Source: CAZSSM01 sp964609385
Lineage (GTDB): Bacteria; Planctomycetota; Planctomycetia; Isosphaerales; Isosphaeraceae
Assembly (NCBI GenBank): GCA_964609385.1
Contig: CAZSSM010000031.1
Location: forward strand, 6,742 to 70,741
DNA: 64,000 bases
Direction: 5' to 3'
Part shown: positions 60,701 through 64,000 of the stretch, one piece after another
Layout: each line of letters opens with the position of its first letter
Numbering within the stretch: the first letter of the stretch is position 1
Notes under the pieces: model-generated
Databases searched by the model: none
What the model was told of the DNA's origin: nothing
Seen by the model: the letters and a program-made list of their open reading frames with translations, nothing else
Translations under genes and position numbers: made by a program

Positions 60701-63700
60701 ACGTCGGACGTCGATGGAGCGATGATGGAAATGAAATCTGGGTCTATCAAGATGGAGAATTTGTCGAAACAACTCAGAATTTCCCTGCGACAAGTTATAC
60801 AGGTGGTAACGTGGTGGTCGGTGACCTTGATCGGGACACCGACCCCGACGTGATCTTCGCCAATCAGATTTGGCTGCAGGATCGTGACCCGATTGTGCGA
60901 CCCGAGCAATTCTTCAGCTTTCCCGAGAACCGCCTCGCCGGCACACCCGTCCACACCATTGAAATCCTCCCAGTCGGTGATCAAGTGACCTTCTCACTTG
61001 ATCAAGTCACTCGAGGTGGAGTCGACGTTACCGACGATTGGGCGATCGATCCCGATACCGGAGTCATCTCAGTCGTCGACCCCGCGGGCGTCGATTTTGA
61101 GTCGGACCCGGACAGATATTATTACTTCACCATCACGATCACCAGCCGCTTTGGTGCGGTCGATACGGGGACCATTGAAGGACGAGTCGTCAATATTAAT
61201 TCCGACGAAGATGACTACGGCGAATTCCGAGGAGACTTGACGAACTACTCGATCGATGAGAATGCCGAGACTGGCGTGACCTTCGACATCTCCCAGTTGG
61301 CGTTCACCAGTAGCATCTGGGAGTCGAAAGAACTCGACGGTTTCTTTGGCGATTACCTCACCGCCTATGAGATCACCGGTGGCACCGACGGTTTCGAGCA
61401 GTTCGCCGTCGATGACCAAGGCATCCTGACCTATCTCGGCGGAACGCTCTCGTATGAGGATCTGCCGGACGATCAGAAATACGTCGACCTGTACATTCAA
61501 GTGTTTGACTCGGAGAACACGACGCAAGGTCCGGGAACGCTTCGAATTCACGTCAACAACGTGTATGAAGGCCCGACCTTCAAAGATGCCCCTCGGCTCG
61601 TTTCCAATCCGATCGATGAGACCGTTGGGACTCCGACCCTGGTCTTCGATGGCGGTCGCGATGATGAGGATGGCGTTTGGCAGAGCACCACGGTTGACCA
61701 AACCCATAACTACACCCTCGGCAGTAACGTCACCCTCAACGCGGTGTCTTCGAAGCGGCTCGGCATCACTGCCGCCTATGACTTCCCCGGCAGTGCCTAT
61801 GGGGATGCGTCGGGGATTGGCATCGCGCAATCCTTCCGGGACTTGATCACCGATACCACCGGCGACGCCTTCTCCTTCGAACTCTGGTTCCGCCCGCACG
61901 ACCTGACGACCAATCAGGTCCTTTGGGAAGCGGGTGGAAGCCAGGTTGGAACGTCGTTGGTCCTGATCGCGGATCCGTCGACCGGCGAAGCCATGCTTCG
62001 GTTCACGGTCCGCGACGGTGCCAATTCCATGATTGCGGAGGCCCCAATCACCTCGACCGGCGACTTCATCCATGCGGCGGTCACGTTCCAAGGAGGCTCG
62101 AATTCCAGCCAAGCTCGTCTGTACCTGGATGGCGAACTGGCTGCCTCGGCAAACGGGTCCGGCCTCTTGATTTGGACGGGCAACGATGGAAGCGGGCTTG
62201 GCGGAGCTGTTCAAAACACGGGCGGGACGGGGACACCCGCCGGTGGTGATCTCAATGTCAATGGATTCGATGGCGAGATCGCCCTGGTCCGATTCGATCA
62301 GGAGCGACTCAGCGAGAATCAGGTTCGCCAGCGTTTCCTCAATGTCGCCGGGCCGATCCTCGATCTCCGGGCCAGCGAGGCCTCTGATGAGGATCTCACC
62401 TGGAGCCATGTCGGCTCGGCCCAAGGTCTCGACACGGATCCCTTGGAATATGTCCTCGGAGAAAATGTCAGTCGGGTTGCGGTCGAGTCGACCTCGGTTC
62501 GAGGCATCACTCATGCCTACCAGTTCCCCGGCGGAGCCTTCGGCGACGAGAGCGCCTATGCCCGGTCGACCAAGTCGTTCCAGGAACTCGACATCGATCC
62601 CACGGACCAATCGATGTCCTTGGAGTTCTGGATCAAACCCAACGACCTCGACACCAATCAGGTGATCTGGGAGGCCGGTGGTGCGAGCTTCGGCGCGTCT
62701 CTAGTCATCAACGAGGCGGCCTTCTCAAGCAACCAAAGGAGTCTGCAATTTATCGTTCGTGGCGGAAGCCCCTTTGCGGGTCCTTCCCAGCCCGATTACA
62801 CATTTGTTGAGACGTTTTTGACTGACTCACTTCTCGACGAATTTCAGCATATCGGCGTGAGCGTGGTTCTCAACTCGGATGCTTCGATCGAATTAAACCT
62901 ATACCTCAATGGAGAATTGGTTCACCACAACAGCGGAACGCGTGCGAGAGTCATCGACTGGAGTGGATCCGACCCCAGTGGTTTGGGCGGTGCGGCCGAT
63001 GTTACGGGCGCCTCGGGCAATAACCTAACCGGCGACATGGAGTTCCAGTCCTTCGACGGCCAGATTGCCCTGTTCCGAATGTATGGAATCCCGCTCACCG
63101 ACACCCAATTCCAAACCAACTATCAAAGCGTCCTCCGCGGCCACCACGTTACCGTCGATGAAGGAGCGACGGTGAGCCGAACTCGCAGCTATGCTACCCT
63201 CGGCACAGACCCGGTCACGCTGACCGCTTCAGTGGGTTCGGTCGTTGACAATGGAGACGGAACCTGGACCTGGACTTACATCGCCGAGGGTGGCCCGAAT
63301 GCCTCGCAACTGGTGACCGTAACGGCGACCGAAGCCAGTGGCCTCGCGGTGGACACGAGCTTCAGTCTGACGGTCAATAACCTGGCACCGACGATCATCC
63401 TCGGTACGGCATCTGGTGATCAGGTCGGCTCCGTGCTGGTCGGGCCTAACTTCGACGGTCAATATACCGGGACGGTCATCGATCCAGGCAACGACTCGGT
63501 GAGCCTGTCGGCCGATTTCGGGTCGATTCTCGATCAGGGTGATGGCACGTGGACGTGGAGCTTCGATTACGCCGATGGTCCGGTCGACGGCCAGCTCGTG
63601 ACAATCACCATCACCGACGAGCTCGGGTCTACCTCCAGCGAGACGTTCACGCTCGAAGTCGATGATGAGAGTCCGCAGTTGACAACAGACGACACGACCC

Positions 63701-64000
63701 TGTCTGTCAACGAGGGCTCCACGATCTCGGCTGTGGTGGCCGTCAGCGACCTCACTTCATCGACGCTTGAGACGAATCTGGGCTCGGTCGTCGACAATAG
63801 AGACGGAACCTGGACCTGGTCCTGGTCTCCGACTGATGGTCAAGACACGACCGAGACAGTCACACTGACCGCAACCGACACGGCGTTCAATGAAGCAACT
63901 CTGGAACTGACCGTGGATCTGCTCAACGTCGCTCCGAGTGTCCGTCTCTCGCTTGACCAGACGACCATCCAACCCGGTACATCGGTCAACCTCCGGATCA
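42790..64000 (+). CDS. Giant secreted/surface repeat protein, at least 7,070 residues (3' end outside window)
   Basis: The frame is open from the ATG at 42790 to the window end; I checked it about every kilobase and found no stop. Residues 34-47 (ALAPESLETRTLLS) form the LEPR-XLL-type N-terminal motif of planctomycete exported proteins. Then come long stretches of beta-helix-type repeats (TASIGDSADVDA-like, about 30-60 residues each) at about 50-840 and 1,800-4,500; an EF-hand-like loop DTNRDGRVTTDD near 1,032; HGL-DG repeats at about 834-1,778; a LamG-like domain near 5,094-5,310; FG-GAP-type Asp loops (DFNGDGYLDVY, GDINGDGLNDFVY) at 5,640-6,040; a cadherin-like domain; two more LamG-like domains at 6,290-6,780; and Ig-like GDGTWTW repeats at the end. 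No ribosome binding site is obvious. Probable adhesin or cell-wall fibre. Confidence 0.9.
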   Translation, partial: MRHAIGRLFGRILKAGRHQTQWRPRDRAGRLHRALAPESLETRTLLSISSAFTDSDTVQIDSDSDSVLNLRTDGDFLQWSTDGGDYSSDFDSATSGIQPIEFTGSTSQNFEILIDGPTLRLEDIATQGASLRFEMDRGVIEVAASSEITTVLNSTSAGSLSLTGRNLITVEPGATINTGVSDLSLKVTEEPGTSLASERSTATIELDEANLIGGDVEIITSTESSANFGLESVAQLFNVSLDNVTGQNVSLGGAVAISNSTSEITINGGAIRAGTLTIDADSVADSVANAASGIVGVAYAEANPTASISIDGGAVIETTGDVSVSSHAHQALAARAIHYAGGLTSTKKEKVSLGFAMAQGDLVSRAHLGNASIDAGGSVEITSSGEKELAVTTVTATGREGAGGLALSIVTVQADVNATVEGQIEADGDVSVLADFSSEFGSILSQMSVGESGNISTTKSVVVGTISPSAQQRLGRFQNDTTAGSTGIAGGLTFAFQTNNVQARIGSGASVESTGGSVLVDARSSDRFRSRATSKVESSASAKNTRDNALSIALLVGNLTNHVEATIGQSASVTAAGDVTVQSTAQIPWEQRWWRWNDLNTLEKSFSIGEKLNGNLGVQNGLFTTWAQASARSEERTLGGSINVFSFDSISNAVIQEGAQITAGGQTSVVALNENDTLNNSGQFLTALPLPRGYGLSGAASRGSGVGGSVLTSVYRGTTNAKILSDAVVDTGSLLVLARTDDRSIATVVQGGVAEGMLTFNGAASSLKVDHYTLAQIDDGAQITIDAGQVVQIPRDYDVIDLRDQGFFSDVPMFDPLEQIDGTDDEPVYRVDPDTNTITLPFAHGLEDGDIVQYINGYGEDLEGEAGSIGGLTDGTSYQVIVVGETTVQLAELEDAELTPIELDLESTSGFGHTLLPGFDTETDVSDNTISGLPESWHPENDDNLPVRYFPASNATAFPTLSSGGLYYLDVVAPGSAQLLDAPDGNVIPLDPNSAEGVHFLIPVSVTLDSDGAGSEVDSYTLRRRNPLLSLDTNRDGRVTTDDDHISALTDQYYVIDVSMAVVSDDFAGLYSGTGAFSRGRSLGAGVSIGVNQIHRQTRAVVGNLVRDLSPHLGIGVDIADQIYLGYEHGLAEGDLVTYVAGGDESIGGLRDGESYFVNIIGDSDNSGDPTIKLARSALEAAESLTTLFGPNEIASDPGQDTIDLGYVHGFQLGDRVIYDPGTGAAIGGLEAGGEYYVIPISPTEVALTDAISLATASFDHIFDPLDTVRDNQLVFGYEHGLSDGQRLVYTDGGGTAIGGLTDGQVVQISVVDNFRVRLQTLTGDSISLDASNSAGRAHTLHPGLVADANSISETNEIDLGDEHAFGHESAVRYSAVNPGGSATPIPGLVDGHVYYVVPTGLTTLRLAETPELAEKARWWFFDSVETLTNETDDQGNVATTITFGAPHPYALNDPLVYGIDDFYADPDSETIFALQYIDPDTGSLETLTPGQTLYAIPTGGETALDFNLGSDVTIYQGLQLALSPDGQPLELVNTDAAGVHGFRSDVSAITVSPSGETDTTHLFQAYERIDLDGSVGSGTGHSLRLSLDPSVTTQATHGLGKTFDPSTITVRQKQRTLDLGFEHGFETGDAVIYSNGRGEDIGGLGHGNIYYVIKISDTRFRLTETAEDALSRKPDAIQVDVDVATGSLHGFGKVIDPNPGVDSSADTIDFGQAHGLTDGQTVLYQTNGGNAIGGLVDGQEYTVSIVGEEGTTIQLIDPDTGLVVDLDGTLATGDQHELAEPVSSTGFISSTGSSLVTANNNGEIISVSLAGVLLRQDPGRQFSVSETRSTSEAKFGIGGAGSVAVQIVRDTTETILRDADVSVTDLRLAAMNETFIANGTGAVALVSSTANSKGLAGALSWNAIRNQTHALIDNTQLTVTAGNLIVDAVDSSMIIGVALGLAGVAGKFGFAGSVVNNVIASDVSTRIVNQSDVTVVGISNQTETGKVILDTKNNSTIYGVSGSVTLVKNNTSDKSNAQAQAASLSQPDGLIQRYSSASFSESRSSSQSLGGVFNSGNDPSSSNAIANRRSVNKLGIGAALVINRIVSPNRDQGDPIGTLAMIEDSNVTADGVVELLADTTNTIVGIAAGIAGVTGTGGKQTALALSFSINTVAVPTQARIRGAGSGGEGITASRGVRLLADDRSFIGGGSGTVAIVLGQTGANGTQGGASANGLALTVNRVENLVTAEITDTTVTTDAGDVQVIANSVPSIVAVGAGGVGSSNQGRQGSFSINTVKNQTAASISGSDTVVDAEGSVLVSASDETDVFSLGGSIVISGTSGNQSSSVLSSIGIANSTLTFVNTVQASVGDGVTIQADGQLDPITGQDRAGLLVLANSNDTLTTIAAGGTVDNADGNFAIAGSATFTNLDETTHATIGAGASINEATRGESNSQDVVVRANEETTLVGVAGAAAIGLQGNGIGAGIDVTTMDKDVLAQIGAGSVVEAEGDVIVRAVSNEDAFSVTGSVAVGRSDFAIAGGVNNAEYDITTKALILSASDDITHVTAGDSVLVSAEERTELTVLNLNFAFASDLGVGGAIGVPNITKTTEASIGDSADVDAFASGDGIDVHTGTFATFDEDEDPNTYGTNIDLDNSNLPFDDPSYFKNSKATPEQISGFQGVAVTAVNSDQVEIYNAGAAVGSDLAIQISFAWNGVDVTTLATIADNAQINQDATVDESAGENQSVHVAAGGDFFTRTITGGAAISKGQTSSAATSGIGVSAVVMDTQARIGDSANVQARRNVDVSAQNFEDILVIGLAVAGTSGTLAGAGSFAVFDLTNTTIASIGDNATVFAGGNVVVVAQDITDSDIIAGAAGIAFKGTGLGVSVGLSLIQKDTTASIGEAATVDALGQGTQNTFEILTSDRANDDFVTDSLRGVGVSAYSVENLFAATAAGGGGKAVGLAGAITWQQVDSDTTAYIDRNAQINTDAENDSNAHSGQSVAVTAINQVRATGLAGAINGGAVGIGAGLDIGTIANDTKAAILEDVNQDSTAGTDTGLVQARQDVRAEAASERTITSFAASAGGGLFALQAGFSLWTIGDSMNGQYDVDGETVDSLSGLDTETETIADEITTVDAGFESSESIDPGDNSEEVAEAIGSGTDGLSRFAGRLIFGESLVSTTEAVIGENATINAGRDLTIHAYEETQITSIGGAVGAGAFGGGAGIAIANVASSASAEVGSGSSLSVGRNLTISAAADETTDIYGVAGTGGLVAIAAQFAVSTVNSVQSAIIHENVEVLAADSVTLEAQHTRDLHAFTAGGSIGLAVGGAAGAIVVGGGTVEAIVDDGSKLGSTDTKLGSVTISATSTTTQARAEAYAVTAGAGAAVTGAGVQARIDPVVQAATLDSVEIYTTGDVEILANAEAQVIAQGFGVEVAGGVAGGGVSVLAVVSPQIVASVGSNNTIESDGNLRILATQGLLNDQPSALATGFGVSASFLVTIVGATVEARSETSADAAIGTGSTITAETGTVSVQSLILNDLKANADGGSGAGIVASGAHVSVIDAATTSSALIGHGVSVTANALEILATGFESLDGSAENNKFSFGFTASAQNSSGAGFATEVDIASESSTTAAILNNTRDDQVIQVNSLTIRAGQTHALTGSSHDFALAIIAGLGGAKYVADIDSDVNALIGESVVVNATTIDISASNNAELSEDDQGIGQAITVSSTTAGIGAKSKVLNDINIDYDTESGIRDNAQVNSDYVLTGNRSAIMGGVDILATNDAHLLSFTDLGSTSLFGGSINAETLVHLQRFDATVSLGEDATLKSSGEINLATRSSATLTASTTALGKSRVFPDDQTLGSTSVNTSNVVQVASGALIESEDDVHLLAGQDGVLEGVNGSVPKTNLFLLDADADTYATNVIPDPRNIIAEALLIQTNLVQVESDSRVRAVSDASLLTEPGVVITEAVSSFESNYGSSPTTNIESQGETSVVVVDGDVEVGLFNRRFLELNRSGIVTAGSDQNLEVTIEENFSLDEALEERINTLVAENAWFQGTSLATAYAEQEAFWSELISDLGGTMDFTGNRIRVSGVSLPTARIDAIDATSGNITIEGQDLRGRGTLTAPTDTAIEIINNSSLTLFLDGLVIPDRPGGQIRFNQVQVRSNSEIASLNVNQVLNSLVNLDFAFSYETGSTADASTEPLIAVTNVPNAGQAVIANLLFEGDVSNRSGDVTIDGGDGSVLINGSVTAGSLSIVSGGDFVFGGSDSNGDGFFHVGGDPFDLYSGFAQANESARSLISNPISAIAGTSGSVSDDAGSTIVAGNVLITSENINVNGVIQSGIPYHTVTITDSDGSLSALLAQLTATHNVQKIFGSNASRYTNLDSRYIEVASGNTSDTLFDDVAETLALRWDAEEQTLILVGSIEVEGGFMQLTANRILNTSGGELRVLDGYGTIDVENQTPFPINIGDLDVGSGTDDEQGIEGTIRLVEKARRNEAAPGQRSLVTTITRLGNEIQVLTNETVDSDGNPTHLTTSTGRTVQYELQTGSRYNWVSSGSEGSTQIYRLNTTNYSPSFSEIRQPRNLISDVNNEQSELESAGTYVEVNANQSNDVYRYRFTSDDSLDDRYWYEFVTEVYSIFGNLLRTEYENTITEWTKTVTTHTHSVKADFPIDITFVGDDRGGITVDSLGSVIIGGTVSTRGGTLEINAGVDTDGTVSNTDATIESVDALGLLTAKDFELHAPGGIGTLGPVYLDQTYGEVSSRVNASSQSQIQLSSPSDLLSLGVIETASNGLVQVEATNGAIFKALGPSPVISTGSVILSAASDIGSFSRPLKIDTASEASGTLTVLGGNRVFIQEVHGDLDIDSVQANAVTLDVPDGSLRDATAFASAERDSDTISELVSLWESLGLINQAAEERKALILSETVELRNYEYAQYWAQRNEMVDPTDPGSFEFQFSDEKVTWMLSLGNTNEEISNLEADATARFLELNAVFGPGGSYVTTNDTGYDPNTFDSSFNYQLTDAETEELTADFGFTEDGLLWNLSLGVTNRTDTTAFEEAPNIIAETITITTSASVGDPADEVQRIRVIDGDLANIADDSENSTKVALLSADPADLNFYLDENPNLVAAWQLDEANGTTFAQNSTGNGFDGQVLGGTFGTSGATAETGTAIDIDGSGGIRIPNSPALQSGQSFTFAAWVKPTANQLGTVFTTLDSQFNGSIRYQGLSLFATAQDRWQLNYANQQENLTFLSGGNVSLNDWSHLAITYDANTNRITLYVNGSVTGSTTNGHTASNLDWIGLGSTAAGTTSFHGSIDDVGLFNTALGQTEIQRLIGNGIVVEPTPWSEVDDGDGIVEPDEYNLIELTIREDVNVSGTSAQFAPVVNAIGDGILLGSTQSIQLGQINAGTNDVRIKSEGGIIDDVNDTRTNIVANNLIIESADANIGSFALPITFDLSGELTVRSGASAYLSSAGQANQAVHLNTAIVDNTLTLTAPGAILDANDSVDDQGNQIVPVVNVIADSVEFYADTVGTVENPVELQLDDQGSLGGLIQTRLDVTGLGDLLVDGLVTQTGQLVVNAEQDLLLGLIDAPEGQVFLTSETGSILNNTLSGINLLVAEGTLTVSATGATIGTEANPIIVLDGAMITADPVDVAYIEEAARPQGIFLEGSTINVGFWTELADFNGDGYLDVYTAKEIGNTNVYQAEIFLNNQDATFSSIGFVGRSKTAHLVAGDLNQDGFDDLVSFDVDDQEELVITVYLNDADGTGSLSEGQVITPGVDWSRYVVLNSRNVQIIDVNNDTFLDITFNDPANLQILTYQNTGNGQFLELGQVSYAGVETSSIPVTEWTTYEFAEMTGDTHLDLILIPLAAGLPHMIIAQNLGDGTLSPAVAAYIDANNSLGNVLSFFQNFAIGDINGDGLNDFVYAKQFNGGRVDGLEFAKAYFINRGVGTVPTTESDIANLAGSTLLHFEFGGALGTTVSTEPVLVDLDLDGDLDLVTENVGRRWSDDGNEIWVYQDGEFVETTQNFPATSYTGGNVVVGDLDRDTDPDVIFANQIWLQDRDPIVRPEQFFSFPENRLAGTPVHTIEILPVGDQVTFSLDQVTRGGVDVTDDWAIDPDTGVISVVDPAGVDFESDPDRYYYFTITITSRFGAVDTGTIEGRVVNINSDEDDYGEFRGDLTNYSIDENAETGVTFDISQLAFTSSIWESKELDGFFGDYLTAYEITGGTDGFEQFAVDDQGILTYLGGTLSYEDLPDDQKYVDLYIQVFDSENTTQGPGTLRIHVNNVYEGPTFKDAPRLVSNPIDETVGTPTLVFDGGRDDEDGVWQSTTVDQTHNYTLGSNVTLNAVSSKRLGITAAYDFPGSAYGDASGIGIAQSFRDLITDTTGDAFSFELWFRPHDLTTNQVLWEAGGSQVGTSLVLIADPSTGEAMLRFTVRDGANSMIAEAPITSTGDFIHAAVTFQGGSNSSQARLYLDGELAASANGSGLLIWTGNDGSGLGGAVQNTGGTGTPAGGDLNVNGFDGEIALVRFDQERLSENQVRQRFLNVAGPILDLRASEASDEDLTWSHVGSAQGLDTDPLEYVLGENVSRVAVESTSVRGITHAYQFPGGAFGDESAYARSTKSFQELDIDPTDQSMSLEFWIKPNDLDTNQVIWEAGGASFGASLVINEAAFSSNQRSLQFIVRGGSPFAGPSQPDYTFVETFLTDSLLDEFQHIGVSVVLNSDASIELNLYLNGELVHHNSGTRARVIDWSGSDPSGLGGAADVTGASGNNLTGDMEFQSFDGQIALFRMYGIPLTDTQFQTNYQSVLRGHHVTVDEGATVSRTRSYATLGTDPVTLTASVGSVVDNGDGTWTWTYIAEGGPNASQLVTVTATEASGLAVDTSFSLTVNNLAPTIILGTASGDQVGSVLVGPNFDGQYTGTVIDPGNDSVSLSADFGSILDQGDGTWTWSFDYADGPVDGQLVTITITDELGSTSSETFTLEVDDESPQLTTDDTTLSVNEGSTISAVVAVSDLTSSTLETNLGSVVDNRDGTWTWSWSPTDGQDTTETVTLTATDTAFNEATLELTVDLLNVAPSVRLSLDQTTIQPGTSVNLRI
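45290..48123 (+). repeat. Eight HGL-DG protein repeats within the giant gene
   Basis: Units begin near 45292, 46141, 46387, 46597, 46850, 47101, 47635 and 47911. The pattern is D-x-I-x-L-x-x-x-HGL-x-x-GD-x-V-x-Y, then a Gly-rich loop and IGGL-x-DG-x-x-Y-x-V, for example IGGLTDGTSYQVIVV and IGGLVDGQEYTVSIV. Copies are diverged (HGF, HAF, HPY variants), so the expansion is old at the DNA level. Each is likely one small beta domain. Confidence 0.8.
61650..63120 (+). repeat. Tandem duplicated LamG-like modules in the giant gene
   Basis: Two modules about 741 bases apart share the order GIT-AY-FPG-A-GD, then LWFRPHDLTTNQVLWEAGG versus FWIKPNDLDTNQVIWEAGG, a carbohydrate-binding-type jelly roll. 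The second has an AT-richer insert near 62,745-62,900. A more distant third LamG-like domain lies at 58,069-58,720. Confidence 0.75.
63140..64000 (+). repeat. Ig-like GDGTWTW repeats at the window's right edge
   Basis: Three units with their GDGTWTW (RDGTWTW in the third) motif at 63253, 63538 and 63799, so 87-95 residues each. Every unit continues with V-T-x-T-x-T and ends in a Pro-containing linker (NLAPTI, DDESPQL, LNVAPSV). The array is cut by the window end and may go on. Confidence 0.8.

Noticed and set aside
61069..62610. 513-codon minus-strand frame in the giant gene
   Set aside because: The plus frame encodes cadherin-like and LamG-like modules over the same bases; the antisense product has no protein family features.

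Overview
The window reads as chromosomal DNA of a planctomycete, most likely an Isosphaeraceae-type organism. This is inferred from high GC with strong codon-position bias, large Ser/Thr kinases fused to WD40/TPR or surface-type domains, ECF sigma factors encoded next to such kinases, a DUF4914-type protein, a Uma2-family protein, and a giant exoprotein with a planctomycete-type N-terminal sorting motif. No rRNA, tRNA or CRISPR array was seen.

Layout. 1-4.4 kb: the 5' part of a secreted SMP-30/gluconolactonase-like gene (minus), a mutS2 without its Smr end, and a Uma2-family gene ending in 21-bp tandem repeats. 4.4-19.4 kb: an alpha-glucan and sugar block made of glgB, an alpha/beta hydrolase overlapping a membrane protein, malQ, treY and a ROK-family sugar kinase, with a membrane HTH protein, an LRR protein and an 81-residue protein between them. 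19.4-25.4 kb: a large polytopic GT-C-like membrane protein, an exported protein gene broken by an in-frame TGA, a gene-poor stretch, and a PEPCK-like/DUF4914 protein. 25.9-35.1 kb: a membrane FecR/anti-sigma-like protein, then a run of ECF sigma factor, secreted jelly-roll protein, zinc-finger/kinase/TM/DUF4097-like receptor, and an exported CBM9-like + beta-lactamase-fold hydrolase. 35.1-36.3 kb: a gene graveyard holding an inverted, nonsense-mutated partial copy of the ECF sigma gene, an IS5-type transposase remnant, and a frameshifted surface-protein remnant. 36.3-42.3 kb (minus): an ECF sigma factor and a giant Ser/Thr kinase-WD40-TPR gene split by one in-frame TGA. 42.8 kb to the window end: one uninterrupted open frame of at least 7,070 codons, encoding a giant secreted or surface protein that is cut by the window edge.

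How the genes fit together. GlgB, MalQ and TreY act on glycogen/maltodextrins: branching, disproportionation, and conversion of the reducing end to trehalose. A ROK kinase could phosphorylate released glucose. They are not one operon but lie close together on alternating strands. The sigma-kinase pairs at 28.7-32.8 kb and 39.2-42.3 kb look like planctomycete signalling cassettes. One has an exported protein between sigma factor and kinase. The other lies head-to-head with the giant exoprotein gene, so it could control that gene, but nothing in the sequence proves this.

The most unusual signals are the giant exoprotein with its nested repeat families; the nonsense-split kinase and exported-protein genes (both plausibly TGG to TGA, like the proven TGG to TAG in the sigma pseudogene); the receptor joining a ZASC-like finger, a kinase and an outer DUF4097-like repeat domain; and strong hairpins at several gene ends.
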